Origin: Caldalkalibacillus mannanilyticus JCM 10596
GTDB lineage: Bacteria > Bacillota > Bacilli > Caldalkalibacillales > JCM-10596
Assembly (NCBI RefSeq): GCF_000615945.1
Contig: NZ_BAMO01000009.1
Location: forward strand, 41,737 to 105,736
DNA length: 64,000 bases
Direction of reading: 5' to 3'
This document shows, piece after piece, positions 30,752 through 40,132 of the stretch. Positions within the stretch are counted from its first letter, which is position 1. The number at the start of each line of letters is the position of its first letter. Made by a program: the position numbers and the translations under genes. The notes under the pieces were generated by a model that ran no database searches, was not told where the DNA came from, and worked only from the letters and a program-made list of their open reading frames with translations.

Positions 30752-32095
30752 ATGGCATTTGAAGGATTGGCCGACCGACTGCAAGAAACGCTTAAAAAAA
30801 TCCGCGGAAAAGGAAAAGTAAATGAGGCGGATGTCAAGGAAATGATGCGCGAGGTTCGAATCGCCCTTTTAGAAGCGGATGTAAACTTCAAAGTCGTAAA
30901 GGAGTTTATCAATAACGTTAAGGAAAGAGCGATTGGACAGGAGGTTTTAAAGAGCCTCACTCCAGGTCAGCAGGTAGTAAAAGTTGTTAATGAGGAATTA
31001 ACAGCCTTAATGGGGGGCGAGCAGAGTAAGATTGCTGTTGCCAACAGACCCCCAACCGTCGTCATGATGGTCGGCTTGCAAGGAGCAGGGAAAACCACGA
31101 CAACAGGAAAGCTAGCGAAGCATTTGCAGAAGCAGAATCGCAAACCTTTATTGGTTGCAGGAGATATTTATCGCCCAGCAGCGATTAAGCAATTGCAGGT
31201 TCTAGGTGAGCAGATCAAAGCACCTGTTTTCAGTCTAGGGGACCAAGTCAGCCCTGTGGAGATTGCGAAGCAAGCCATTGCTAAGGCAAAAGAAGAGCAT
31301 TGTGATTACGTACTAATTGATACAGCAGGGCGTTTGCATATCGATGAAGCTTTGATGGATGAATTGAATAACATCAAAACAGAGGTTAAGCCTGATGAAA
31401 TCTTGCTTGTGGTTGATGCGATGACGGGTCAGGATGCGGTCAACGTTGCGGAGAGCTTCAATGAACAGCTAGAGCTAACGGGAGTTGTCCTAACGAAGCT
31501 TGATGGTGACACACGTGGTGGAGCCGCGCTATCTGTAAAATCAATTACAGGCAAACCTATAAAATTTGTAGGTATGGGAGAGAAGCTAGATTCTCTAGAA
31601 CCTTTCTATCCTGATCGAATGGCTTCTCGTATTTTAGGCATGGGAGATGTCCTCACCCTGATTGAAAAAGCACAAAGTGCAGTTGATCAGGAGAAAGCGG
31701 CAGAGCTAGAAAGAAAGATTCGAAAAATGGAATTTACCTTTGACGACTTTCTAGAGCAATTGTCGCAGGTTCGAAACATGGGACCTTTGGATGAAATCTT
31801 AAACATGATGCCAGGTGCGGGGAAAGTGAAGGGGCTAAAGGATCTCAAGGTGGATGAGAAAGCGATTGGGAAGGTTGAAGCCATCGTTCGATCCATGACA
31901 AGAGAAGAAAAGCAGAATCCCGAAATGATTAATGCAAGCCGCAGAAAGCGTATTGCCGTGGGAAGTGGTACATCTGTTCAAGATGTAAACCGATTGTTAA
32001 AACAATTTGAGGACATGAAAAAGATGATGAAACAAATGACTCAAATGACATCGAAAAAGAAGAAAAAAGGATTTAAGTTTCCGTTTTTCTCTTAA
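30752..32095 (+). CDS. ffh: Signal recognition particle protein Ffh
   Basis: Ffh binds signal peptides and 4.5S/scRNA and delivers ribosomes to FtsY. The N and G domains have GLQGAGKTTTTGKLA, DTAGRLHID and TKLDGDTRGGAAL. The methionine-rich M domain from about residue 300 includes NMMPGAGK and the M-rich tail MKKMMKQMTQM. It has 447 residues. Confidence 0.97.
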   Translation: MAFEGLADRLQETLKKIRGKGKVNEADVKEMMREVRIALLEADVNFKVVKEFINNVKERAIGQEVLKSLTPGQQVVKVVNEELTALMGGEQSKIAVANRPPTVVMMVGLQGAGKTTTTGKLAKHLQKQNRKPLLVAGDIYRPAAIKQLQVLGEQIKAPVFSLGDQVSPVEIAKQAIAKAKEEHCDYVLIDTAGRLHIDEALMDELNNIKTEVKPDEILLVVDAMTGQDAVNVAESFNEQLELTGVVLTKLDGDTRGGAALSVKSITGKPIKFVGMGEKLDSLEPFYPDRMASRILGMGDVLTLIEKAQSAVDQEKAAELERKIRKMEFTFDDFLEQLSQVRNMGPLDEILNMMPGAGKVKGLKDLKVDEKAIGKVEAIVRSMTREEKQNPEMINASRRKRIAVGSGTSVQDVNRLLKQFEDMKKMMKQMTQMTSKKKKKGFKFPFFS

Positions 32096-32133
32096 ATAAA
32101 AATAACTTATATAATTTCTAGGAGGAATTAATT

Positions 32134-32403
32134 ATGGCAGTAAAAATTCGTTTAAAGCGTATGGGAGCACACAAAGCACCATTCTATCGTTTAGTAGTAG
32201 CAGATTCTCGTTCACCTCGTGATGGACGTTTCATTGAAGAGATTGGAACATACAATCCTATTACACAACCAGCAGCAGTAAACATCAACGAAGAAAAAGC
32301 ATTAAAATGGTTACAAACAGGAGCTAAACCTTCTGATACCGTTCGTAACTTGTTCAGCCAAGCTGGAATTTTAGCTAAATTCCATGAATCAAAACAAAAA
32401 TAA
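32134..32403 (+). CDS. rpsP: 30S ribosomal protein S16
   Basis: This 89-residue S16 protein contains the family segment [29 protein letters not shown]. An AGGAGGAATTAATT site precedes the ATG. It is followed by khpA as in B. subtilis. Confidence 0.97.
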   Translation: MAVKIRLKRMGAHKAPFYRLVVADSRSPRDGRFIEEIGTYNPITQPAAVNINEEKALKWLQTGAKPSDTVRNLFSQAGILAKFHESKQK

Positions 32404-32427
32404 TATGTTCTGATTGGAGGCCAATCA

Positions 32428-32655
32428 ATGAAAGATTTAATTGAAACCATTGCAAAGGCTCTCGTAGATCAACCTGAAGAAGTTCGAATCACCAAAAAAG
32501 AAGATGACCGCAGTATTGTTTATGAACTATCTGTACATCCTAATGATACGGGGAAGGTCATCGGCAAGCAAGGACGAGTGGCAAAAGCTCTTCGTTCTGT
32601 CGTGCAAGCAGTTGCTAGTAAGGAAAGTAAACGAGTTTATATCGAGATTGTATAA
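32428..32655 (+). CDS. khpA: RNA-binding KH protein KhpA (YlqC)
   Basis: This 75-residue protein is a single KH domain with the GKVIGKQGRVAKALR (GxxG) loop. KhpA, with KhpB/Jag, binds RNA and affects cell size in Gram-positive bacteria. The ATG follows GATTGGAGGCCAATCA. It lies between rpsP and ylqD. Confidence 0.94.
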   Translation: MKDLIETIAKALVDQPEEVRITKKEDDRSIVYELSVHPNDTGKVIGKQGRVAKALRSVVQAVASKESKRVYIEIV

Positions 32656-32726
32656 TTTGAAAGGACGGAGAATTGACTTCGTCCTTTTTAAACATATCTG
32701 TATCAAAAAGAACAGGGGCGATCGTG

Positions 32727-33158
32727 ATGAAAATTAAAAGACCCGTTCAAGTCAAAGTAATACTTACCGAAACCTCTAAAAATGACCTTTCCTTAGAATA
32801 TCAAGAAAGATTATCTCAGTTGAATTTGGAATTAGAGCAGCTGCGCTTTCAATCCAAAAAAATGATTCATGATGCAAGTAAAAAGAGCCCAGACCTTCAA
32901 AGGCTCACCTTAGAAAAATTAAGACAAGAAGAAAAAAGAAAAAATGAGCAGATCGAAAACCTACAATTTCAAATTGAACAGATCGATCTATTGCCCATTG
33001 GAACTGAAATCCTACATAGTACCATTGAAAGTGAAGTGGAAATTAAAGTTGGAGATGTTTGGGAAGATCTCATGAAGAGCAGTGAAATTATTATTCGTGA
33101 TGGGATTGTTCATGAGATAAGAGAAGGCAGGGAAGAAAAAGATGACGAAGTATTATAA
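32727..33158 (+). CDS. ylqD: YlqD family protein
   Basis: This 143-residue protein of unknown function contains a central charged coiled coil (about residues 28-85) and a C-terminal beta-rich segment. It matches B. subtilis YlqD by position and by the N-terminus [16 protein letters not shown] 32727 follows AGGGGCGATCGTG and is preferred over the upstream ATG 32673. Its end overlaps the rimM start by 17 bases. Confidence 0.85.
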   Translation: MKIKRPVQVKVILTETSKNDLSLEYQERLSQLNLELEQLRFQSKKMIHDASKKSPDLQRLTLEKLRQEEKRKNEQIENLQFQIEQIDLLPIGTEILHSTIESEVEIKVGDVWEDLMKSSEIIIRDGIVHEIREGREEKDDEVL

Positions 33159-33669
33159 GGTAGGGAAAATCGTGAATACGCACGGAGTAAGAGGAGAAGT
33201 CAGAGTTATTACGAGCTCAGACTTTTCGGCAGAGCGTTATGCTGTAGGCAATAAACTGTACTACTTCATGGATGACACATCAGTACCTGTGCCATTAATC
33301 GTGCAGAGCCATCGTGCCCATAAAAATTTTGATTTACTGACATTTGAAAATCATCCTAATATTAATGATGTGGAAAAATACAAGGGCGGTTTTCTTAAGG
33401 TACATACGGATGATCGAGGATCATTAGAGGATCAAAATGGAGAGTATTATTACGATGATATTATTGGCTGTGAAGTGTTCACTGAAGAAGGTGAGAAGCT
33501 TGGGAAAGTCAAAGAAATTCTTTCTCCAGGTGCCAATGATGTTTGGGTTATTCAAAGGATTGGAAAAGGAAAAGATATCTTAATTCCTTACATAGACGAG
33601 GTAGTGAAGGAAGTTTTGGTGAGTGAAAAAAGGATTACCATTCATGTACTTGAAGGTTTGATGGAATGA
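33142..33669 (+). CDS. rimM: Ribosome maturation factor RimM
   Basis: RimM assists 30S head assembly with S19. The N-terminal [16 protein letters not shown] and the PRC-barrel ending with PGANDVWVI and LIPYIDEVV are diagnostic. It has 175 residues. It overlaps ylqD upstream and trmD downstream (4 bases), so all three are coupled. Confidence 0.95.
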   Translation: MTKYYKVGKIVNTHGVRGEVRVITSSDFSAERYAVGNKLYYFMDDTSVPVPLIVQSHRAHKNFDLLTFENHPNINDVEKYKGGFLKVHTDDRGSLEDQNGEYYYDDIIGCEVFTEEGEKLGKVKEILSPGANDVWVIQRIGKGKDILIPYIDEVVKEVLVSEKRITIHVLEGLME

Positions 33670-34415
33670 ACAAATTACAAATCGATGTATTAACCTTATT
33701 TCCAGAGATGTTTGAGGGAGTATTTGGTTCCAGTATTTTAGCAAAAGCGGCTCAGAAAGAAATTGTTCGTTTTGGTCTAATTAACTTTCGTCAATATGCG
33801 ACGAACAAACATCAGCAGGTAGATGATTATCCTTATGGCGGAGGAGGGGGAATGGTACTTAAACCTGAACCTGTTTTTTCGGCTATCGAGGCATTGAATC
33901 TCAATGAGCAACAAAAAACGAGGGTTATTCTGATGTGTCCACAAGGGGAGAGATATGATCAAAAAAAGGCAGAAGAGCTGGCTCAAGAGGATCATCTCGT
34001 GTTTATTTGTGGTCATTATGAAGGGTATGATGAACGAATACGACAGCACTTAGTAACCGATGAAATATCCATTGGAGATTTTGTTCTTACAGGAGGAGAG
34101 CTTGCAGCCATGGTCATTATTGACAGCGTGGTCAGACTCCGTGAAGGAACTCTTGGTAATGAAACCTCAGCTGTGACAGATTCATTTAGTACAGGGTTAC
34201 TAGAATACCCACATTACACTCGCCCAGCCGAATATAAAGGGATGAAAGTACCAGATGTTTTGCTCTCAGGTCATCATCAACACATCGAGGAGTGGAGAGC
34301 AAAAGAAGCTCTCTGGAGAACCTGGAACCGTCGTCCAGACCTGCTACAGTCTTATCAGCTAAGTAAGAAGGAAGAAGCTTGGTTAAAAGAATGGCAGGAA
34401 AATAAGGATAAATAG
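33666..34415 (+). CDS. trmD: tRNA (guanine-37 N1) methyltransferase
   Basis: TrmD makes m1G37 in tRNA and prevents frameshifting. It is a SPOUT fold with a trefoil knot; motifs include [39 protein letters not shown] and the C-terminal HYTRPAEY. It has 249 residues. The ATG overlaps the rimM stop. Confidence 0.96.
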   Translation: MNKLQIDVLTLFPEMFEGVFGSSILAKAAQKEIVRFGLINFRQYATNKHQQVDDYPYGGGGGMVLKPEPVFSAIEALNLNEQQKTRVILMCPQGERYDQKKAEELAQEDHLVFICGHYEGYDERIRQHLVTDEISIGDFVLTGGELAAMVIIDSVVRLREGTLGNETSAVTDSFSTGLLEYPHYTRPAEYKGMKVPDVLLSGHHQHIEEWRAKEALWRTWNRRPDLLQSYQLSKKEEAWLKEWQENKDK

Positions 34416-34426
34416 CATAGAAATTC

Positions 34427-34455
34427 TTGAAGTATTGTTTAATATATGGTATTAT
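34427..34455 (+). promoter_or_regulatory. Sigma-A promoter of rplS
   Basis: TTGAAG and TATTAT are separated by 17 bases. The predicted start near 34462 leaves an untranslated leader of about 88 bases before rplS. Confidence 0.7.
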
Positions 34456-34461
34456 ATTGCT

Positions 34462-34549
34462 TGTGGCAATTTTGCACGTATCTAAGGCGGTCCGCTACTA
34501 ATGAATCGAATTAGGAATGAACGTCTGTTGTGGAAGGAGGGACATATCG
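34462..34549 (+). ncRNA. Possible L19 leader (5' untranslated region of rplS)
   Basis: An rplS leader RNA thought to bind L19 is known in Bacillales. This region lies in the same place and can form short helices, for example GTGGCAA with TTGCAC and GCGG with CCGC. No covariance test was possible, so the call rests on position and leader length. The ribosome site GGAAGGAGGG is at its end. Confidence 0.45.
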
Positions 34550-34894
34550 ATGAACAACATTATTCGCGAACTTGAAAAGGAACAGTTGAAAAGCGATATC
34601 CCTGCATTTCGTACTGGTGATACTTTACGTGTACACGTAAAAGTTATCGAGGGCCAACGCGAGCGTATTCAGGTCTTTGAAGGCGTAGTTATTCGCCGTC
34701 GTGGAACTGGAGTTAGTGAAACATTTATCGTACGTAAAATTTCCAACGGTGTTGGTGTAGAGCGTACATTCCCGCTTCACTCTCCAAAGATCGACAAGAT
34801 TGAAGTTATGCGTCGTGGTAAAGTACGTCGAGCTAGAATTTTCTATCTGCGTAAATTACGTGGTAAAGCAGCTCGTATTAAAGAAATTCGATAA
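34550..34894 (+). CDS. rplS: 50S ribosomal protein L19
   Basis: This 114-residue L19 contains [16 protein letters not shown] and [21 protein letters not shown] 34550 follows GGAAGGAGGGACATATCG and gives the conserved N-terminus; the longer upstream frame from 34517 is not used. It has its own promoter and terminator. Confidence 0.97.
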   Translation: MNNIIRELEKEQLKSDIPAFRTGDTLRVHVKVIEGQRERIQVFEGVVIRRRGTGVSETFIVRKISNGVGVERTFPLHSPKIDKIEVMRRGKVRRARIFYLRKLRGKAARIKEIR

Positions 34895-34906
34895 GAAGCA
34901 GAAACA

Positions 34907-34938
34907 AAGGAGCTTGGTAGTAGACAAGCTCCTTTTTT
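34907..34938 (+). terminator. Terminator of rplS
   Basis: A perfect 10-bp stem AAGGAGCTTG/CAAGCTCCTT with an 8-base loop runs into a T-run. Confidence 0.88.
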
Positions 34939-35041
34939 CAAACAAAAAAGAAACCATTTTCGCTCATTTTTTCACTCATATCTAGAAATGATTGTTGTAT
35001 AATATGGAATAGTATAGGAAGTGCAAAAGGGGATGACAAGG

Positions 35042-35611
35042 ATGGACCAGTCCTATCAGGATGATGATCTAGTCAGAGAAGAGGAAAGTAATAAAACAAA
35101 TGAAACATGGGAATGGATCAAGGCTTTAGCGATTGCCGTCATCATTGCCGTAGGAATCCGTTATCTCTTATTTTCACCCATTGTTGTTGACGGGGAATCA
35201 ATGATGCCCACTCTACAAGATCGAGAGCGTATGATTGTCAACAAAATTGTATACTTTATAGGTGAGCCGGAAAGAGGAGATATCATTGTCTTTCATGCTA
35301 CTCAGAGCAAAGATTGGATCAAAAGAGTGATTGGTTTACCCGGTGATAAGATTGAGATGAAAAATGATGTTTTATACATAAATGACGAAGTGGTTGACGA
35401 ACCGTATCTAGTGTCTTCCAAGGAAAGTGTTTCAGGAGTATTAACGGATGATTTTTCTGAAGTGGTTCCTGAAGGACACTTGTATGTTTTGGGAGATAAT
35501 CGACGAAACAGTCGTGATAGCAGATGGATAGGCTCCATCCCAATTGAAGATGTTGTAGGTCGTGCTGATGTTGTTTTTTGGCCGATTCAAAATATACGAA
35601 TTGTGAAATAA
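35042..35611 (+). CDS. lepB: Signal peptidase I
   Basis: This type I signal peptidase cleaves secretory signal peptides at the outer face of the membrane. An acidic N-terminus is followed by one membrane helix (about residues 26-45). The catalytic Ser is in VDGESMMPTL and the Lys in DWIKRVIGLPGD. The GDNRRNSRDSR box is present. ATG 35042 lies 9 bases after AGGGG; ATG 35033 and GTG 35021 are in-frame alternatives. This is the first of two signal peptidases in the window. Confidence 0.93.
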   Translation: MDQSYQDDDLVREEESNKTNETWEWIKALAIAVIIAVGIRYLLFSPIVVDGESMMPTLQDRERMIVNKIVYFIGEPERGDIIVFHATQSKDWIKRVIGLPGDKIEMKNDVLYINDEVVDEPYLVSSKESVSGVLTDDFSEVVPEGHLYVLGDNRRNSRDSRWIGSIPIEDVVGRADVVFWPIQNIRIVK

Positions 35612-35671
35612 AAAAGATAATAATAAGGTTAAAAGCACACAATCAAGTGTAAGTGCAAAGAAGGAGGCATT

Positions 35672-36523
35672 ATGACAATTCAATGGTTCCCTGGTCATAT
35701 GGCCAAAGCAAGAAGACAAGTAACAGAAAAACTAAAGCTAATTGATGTCGTCATTGAATTATTAGATGCAAGACTCCCTCTTTCTTCTAGTAATCCCATG
35801 ATAGAAGAGATTATTTCAAGTAAGCCTCGGCTGATCTTATTGAACAAAGCAGATTTGGCAGACCCTCAGAAAACCAAGCAATGGATTGAATACTACAAGG
35901 AAAAGGGTCTTAAAGCCCTTGCGATTGATGCCCAAAGCGGCAAAGGCGTGTCGCAAATATCGAAAGAGAGCAAGGAGCTTGTCAAAGACATGCTAGAAAA
36001 AAGAGCAAGTAAAGGAATGCGTCCAAGAGCGATACGTGCCTTGATTGTCGGTATACCCAATGTGGGTAAATCATCATTGATCAATCGTTTGGCGAAGAAA
36101 AATATTGCTCAGACAGGAGATCGTCCTGGGGTAACGAAAGCTCAACAATGGATTAAGGTAGGAAATGATATGGAACTCCTTGATACACCAGGGATTCTCT
36201 GGCCTAAATTTGAAGACCAAATAGTTGGCTTTCGCTTAGCAGCAAGTGGAGCCATCAAGGATGAGATTCTTGATTTTCAAGAGGTTGCTGTGTTTACTGC
36301 CGCTTTTTTAAAAGAGCACTACCCTTCTAGATTAACGGAAAGATATGGGATCGAGCCTGTTCCCGACGATAATATAGAATTACTAGAAGCTATTGGACGG
36401 AGAAGAGGCTGTCTAGTCAGTGGAGGATTTATTGATTTTGATAAAGTGAGCGAGTTGATTCTTAGAGAATTGCGATCTGGGAAGCTAGGTCCAATTACGC
36501 TTGAGGAGCCAACAGACACATAG
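35672..36523 (+). CDS. rbgA: Ribosome biogenesis GTPase RbgA (YlqF)
   Basis: RbgA acts in late 50S assembly around L16. It starts with the family signature [14 protein letters not shown]. GTPase motifs occur in permuted order: LLNKADL (G4), then [13 protein letters not shown] (G1) and [10 protein letters not shown] (G3). It has 283 residues. In B. subtilis rnhB follows; here an aminotransferase follows instead. Confidence 0.95.
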   Translation: MTIQWFPGHMAKARRQVTEKLKLIDVVIELLDARLPLSSSNPMIEEIISSKPRLILLNKADLADPQKTKQWIEYYKEKGLKALAIDAQSGKGVSQISKESKELVKDMLEKRASKGMRPRAIRALIVGIPNVGKSSLINRLAKKNIAQTGDRPGVTKAQQWIKVGNDMELLDTPGILWPKFEDQIVGFRLAASGAIKDEILDFQEVAVFTAAFLKEHYPSRLTERYGIEPVPDDNIELLEAIGRRRGCLVSGGFIDFDKVSELILRELRSGKLGPITLEEPTDT

Positions 36524-36560
36524 GAAGTTGTAGAATGACAAGGGGAGTCGGGGAAGAAAT

Positions 36561-37715
36561 ATGATTCAGCCTTCACAACGTTTACATCGTTTAACGACGA
36601 GCGTCTTTAGTCAATTGGCGACCAAAAAAGCCGAATATTTACGCCAAGGGAAAGCACTGATTGATTTAAGTATCGGGAGTCCAGATCAGTCTCCGCCCCA
36701 ATTTATCAGGGAGAGTCTATCGCTCGAAGTGCAAAAAGAGGATCAATATGGTTACTCTATAACGGCTACAGAAGAGTTTAAGCAAGCAGTAGCTGTCTAT
36801 TATCAGAGAAGGTTTGGTGTGCAACTAAAAAGCAGTCAGGTTCTTCAATTAATGGGCTCTCAGGATGGATTGGCTCACCTTGCTTTATCTTATCTTGATC
36901 CAGGGGATGTCGTGATTGTACCTAACCCAGGCTACCCTATATACTCAGCGAGTGTCCATATTGCTGGGGCAGAGCTATATGAAGTACCTTTAAGAGAAGC
37001 AAATGATTATAAACCAGATCTAAGTAAGATCCCAGCAGAAATCTGTAGAAGAGCCAAACTGATGATCCTTAATTACCCAGGAAATCCTATTTCTAGTTTG
37101 GTGGATGCTTCATTTTTTGCTCAGGTCATTGCCTTTGCTAAGGCAAACCAAATTTTGCTTATCCATGATTTTGCATATGCTGAGTTGATTTTTGATGGAC
37201 ACACTCCTCTAAGCATCATGTCTTTACCTGGAGCTGAAGAGGTAGCTATTGAGTTTAATTCTTTATCGAAGAGCTTTAATATGGCAGGCTGTCGGATTGG
37301 ATATATTGTGGGAAAAGAGGAGTACCTTGAACCTCTGGCTCTGTTGAAATCGCATATTGATTATGGTGTTTTTTTACCGATACAAAAAGCGGCTACTCTT
37401 GCTTTGACAAGTGATTACCACTTTTTAACGGAGCATACTAAGGTTTATCAGCAACGCCGAGATGCGTTTCTAGACGTGAGTGAGAAGCTGGGATGGAAAG
37501 TCAGGAAACCAGATGGAGGCATGTTTATATGGGCTAGGATTCCAGAGCGCTGGTCGTCTTCACTTGACTTTACCTTAGCAGCTCTGGAGCAAGGGGTGAT
37601 TGTGACTCCAGGTCATGCTTTTGGTTCTGAAGGAGAAGGGTACGTACGCATTGCCTTGGTTCAGGACGTAGAAACACTGAGAGAAGCGGCACATCGATTA
37701 GAACGACTCTTTTAA
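36561..37715 (+). CDS. PLP-dependent aminotransferase, class I/II
   Basis: This fold-type I aminotransferase has 384 residues. The PLP lysine is in FNSLSKSFNMAGCRIGY. The cofactor-binding Asn is in LNYPGNPISS and the Asp in LIHDFAYAEL. It most resembles the LL-diaminopimelate/PatA-type group, but the substrate cannot be read from sequence. It has its own ribosome site (AGGGGAGTCGGGGAAGAAAT) and a strong terminator that it shares with convergent ctaA. Confidence 0.88.
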   Translation: MIQPSQRLHRLTTSVFSQLATKKAEYLRQGKALIDLSIGSPDQSPPQFIRESLSLEVQKEDQYGYSITATEEFKQAVAVYYQRRFGVQLKSSQVLQLMGSQDGLAHLALSYLDPGDVVIVPNPGYPIYSASVHIAGAELYEVPLREANDYKPDLSKIPAEICRRAKLMILNYPGNPISSLVDASFFAQVIAFAKANQILLIHDFAYAELIFDGHTPLSIMSLPGAEEVAIEFNSLSKSFNMAGCRIGYIVGKEEYLEPLALLKSHIDYGVFLPIQKAATLALTSDYHFLTEHTKVYQQRRDAFLDVSEKLGWKVRKPDGGMFIWARIPERWSSSLDFTLAALEQGVIVTPGHAFGSEGEGYVRIALVQDVETLREAAHRLERLF

Positions 37716-37759
37716 AAAAGGTTCTCCATCATAATAACTAATGAGGAGAACCTTTTTTT
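37714..37759. terminator. Bidirectional terminator between aminotransferase and ctaA
   Basis: The arms AAAAAAGGTTCTCC and GGAGAACCTTTTTT form a perfect 14-bp stem with A- and T-runs on both sides. It lies between two convergent genes and can serve both. Confidence 0.9.
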
Positions 37760-37761
37760 CA

Positions 37762-38687
37762 TTATTTTTTTCTGAAAACGTATAAAATAAGGTAGCATAG
37801 AATCCCAAAAAGGATAGAAATAATCAAAGCGTGAATGAGGGAAGCATAAAGATGAAGATCATAATGAATCATGACTCCACCGCTGATCACCTGCAAAAAG
37901 CATAATACGGCTAAAGAGAAACTGGACCAATAAAGAATTCGATCAGCTGCTAATTTCTTTCTAACGTATAGGAAGAGAGCAATGAAGCCAAATAAGAGAA
38001 ATAGGGCAGCCACTCTATGACCAAATTGAACGCCTGTTTGACCAGATAGCTCAGGGATGATTTGACCATTACACAGAGGCCATCCTTCACAGCCCATTCC
38101 CGATCCTGTATGACGCACATAAGCACCAAGATACACGACAATATAGGTATAGATAAATAAAAAGCCAGTAAACTTTTTTACTTGTTGATCTGCCAGTGAA
38201 ACGGGTAAATCAGAACGCTTGTCTAATTGAAAAATATAGACACATAATAACAAGATCGAGGCAAATGCTAATAATGAAAAACCAAAATGTGAAGCTTTAA
38301 CTACATTAGATTGTCCAAATACGACTGCCATCGCTCCAAGAGCAGATTGTAATAAAAGAAAAAAGATCGCACTATAGTTAATGTAGCGTATTTCCTTATA
38401 TCTTTTATACTTTACAGCAACCCAGATACAGAGGATCAGAATCATCAGACCGACCACTCCAGTTACGAGTCGATGAGAATATTCAATGACTGTTTCCAAT
38501 GTGGGTTCAGGAGGAATCAAATGACCGTGACACAATGGCCAATTAGGTCCACAGCCTTCACCGGACCCTGTTTTGGTTACGAGGCTCCAGCCATCACGAC
38601 AAGAAGCATGACAAGAGTAGTAAGAACGGCTAATGTTTTTAAAATAATGCTGGCACGAGTAGATTTCGTTTTCTTGTGTTGCTCCAT
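37762..38687 (-). CDS. ctaA: Heme A synthase CtaA (frame broken near the N-terminus)
   Basis: CtaA oxidises heme O to heme A for cytochrome oxidase. The protein has eight predicted membrane helices and the paired motifs ending in EYSHR (heme His) and GHRVA, with YLGAYVRHTGSG. The raw frame starts at 38535 with MCHGHLIPPEP. Upstream, ATG 38687 opens MEQHKKTKSTRAS with a membrane helix, then stops near 38578. One missing C in GAGGCTCC at about 38584 (plus strand) restores [22 protein letters not shown], which is required for function. The restored length of about 308 residues is normal. It diverges from ctaB. Confidence 0.92.
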
Positions 38688-38949
38688 GTAATCACCTGTT
38701 TCTAAGGGAAGGAGTGATTTTTGTCACATTTTATACATATTCGTAGAAAAATACAAGTTGTGAAGGTTTACCTTCTTCCCAAATTGATGTAGACTATCTT
38801 ATGATAATACTATAAAGACATTATAAAGCATAGTGGAAAGAAATAATGAACAAAAGCATCATTCTTCATATTTCTGTCACAACTTATGAGATGTTTCTCA
38901 TTGCCAATGACTAAATAGGAAAATTGAAAATAAAAAAGGAGGGATTAGA

Positions 38950-39912
38950 GTGGACAAAAACATAGCAAGTATTGATGTAGTAAAAGGAAAATATGTACCT
39001 CATCATGTTATGGAACCAGGCCCTCTATCTGATAAAAAACTCACAGGAACTTGGAAGGATTATGTTTCTGTAACGAAAGTTGGAATCATTTTAAGTAATC
39101 TTATTACCGTTATTACAGGGATGTGGTTAGCCTCTATTTATTCTGGAATCGAACTTACCTTGGGTGTGATTCTCTTAACCATATTAGGTACCTCACTTAT
39201 TATTGCATCAGGAACCTGTTTGAACAACTATATCGACAGAGATATAGACCCCTTAATGAAACGAACGAAGAAAAGAGCTTTAGCTGAAGGTAGATTAGAC
39301 CCAAGAAATGTACTGATCATGGGATTTGTACTGGCTGTTTTGGGAACGCTGTTACTGTTATATGTTAATCTACTAACAACGCTTGTCGCATTGTTTGGTC
39401 TTTTCATGTATGTTATTGTCTACACGATGTGGCTTAAGAGAAAGCATTCCATTAATACAGTTGTAGGGAGCTTTTCCGGAGCGGTACCTCCTGTTATTGG
39501 ATGGGTAGCCGTTACCTCTTCCATTGATGCAGGGGCCTGGCTCTTATTTGGAATCATGTTTTTATGGCAGCCTCCCCATTTCTTTGCTCTTGCAATGAGA
39601 CGCTGTGAGGACTACAGGGCAGCTGGAATTCCTATGCTTCCTGTTGTGAAAGGGTTTGCTGAAACGAAGAAACAAATGCTTTATTTTGTCATCGCACTTA
39701 TCCCAGTTTCCTTTGCCTTATATTTTGTGATTCCGGCTTTAGGCTACAGCTATTTGGTACTTGCAGCCATTTTAGGCTTCACGTGGTTAGGGTTATCGAT
39801 CCAAGGATTTAGAGCGAAGGACGAGATTTTGTGGGCAAGAAAGTATTTCGTTTTCTCTCTAATTTATTTGACCTTTTTATTTATCGGGATGATTATTGTG
39901 ACGTTATTTTAA
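38950..39912 (+). CDS. ctaB: Protoheme IX farnesyltransferase
   Basis: CtaB makes heme O from protoheme and farnesyl diphosphate, the substrate of CtaA. It is a UbiA-type membrane prenyltransferase with NNYIDRDIDPLMKRTKKRALAEGR (first Asp-rich motif) and FLWQPPHFFALAMRR. It has 320 residues and several membrane helices. The start is GTG after AAAGGAGGGATTAGA. The 262-base divergent region to ctaA is AT-rich; its promoters could not be assigned with confidence. Confidence 0.95.
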   Translation: MDKNIASIDVVKGKYVPHHVMEPGPLSDKKLTGTWKDYVSVTKVGIILSNLITVITGMWLASIYSGIELTLGVILLTILGTSLIIASGTCLNNYIDRDIDPLMKRTKKRALAEGRLDPRNVLIMGFVLAVLGTLLLLYVNLLTTLVALFGLFMYVIVYTMWLKRKHSINTVVGSFSGAVPPVIGWVAVTSSIDAGAWLLFGIMFLWQPPHFFALAMRRCEDYRAAGIPMLPVVKGFAETKKQMLYFVIALIPVSFALYFVIPALGYSYLVLAAILGFTWLGLSIQGFRAKDEILWARKYFVFSLIYLTFLFIGMIIVTLF

Positions 39913-39977
39913 AAAAACACACAGAGTATTGAAAAGTGAGATACACTTCAATCAAGTTGTATGAATGAATGTAGATG

Positions 39978-40028
39978 CCTATAGCTGATAAAAACGAGTA
40001 GACAGTTTTTATCAGCTATAGGTTTTTT
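39978..40028 (+). terminator. Terminator of ctaB
   Basis: A perfect 18-bp stem CCTATAGCTGATAAAAAC/GTTTTTATCAGCTATAGG with a 9-base loop ends in TTTTTT. Confidence 0.9.
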
Positions 40029-40132
40029 GTTTGATTTTCCCGATCTATCTTTCTCTTTTATGAAAGTTTACCTGCTGAATAGTGCATCCTAACATGTGAG
40101 AACAACTAGAAAAAAACAGGAGAGATGCTTAG

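Noticed and set aside
35441..35719. 92-residue frame on the minus strand across lepB and rbgA
   Set aside because: It crosses two clear plus-strand genes and shows no ribosome site or recognisable domain.
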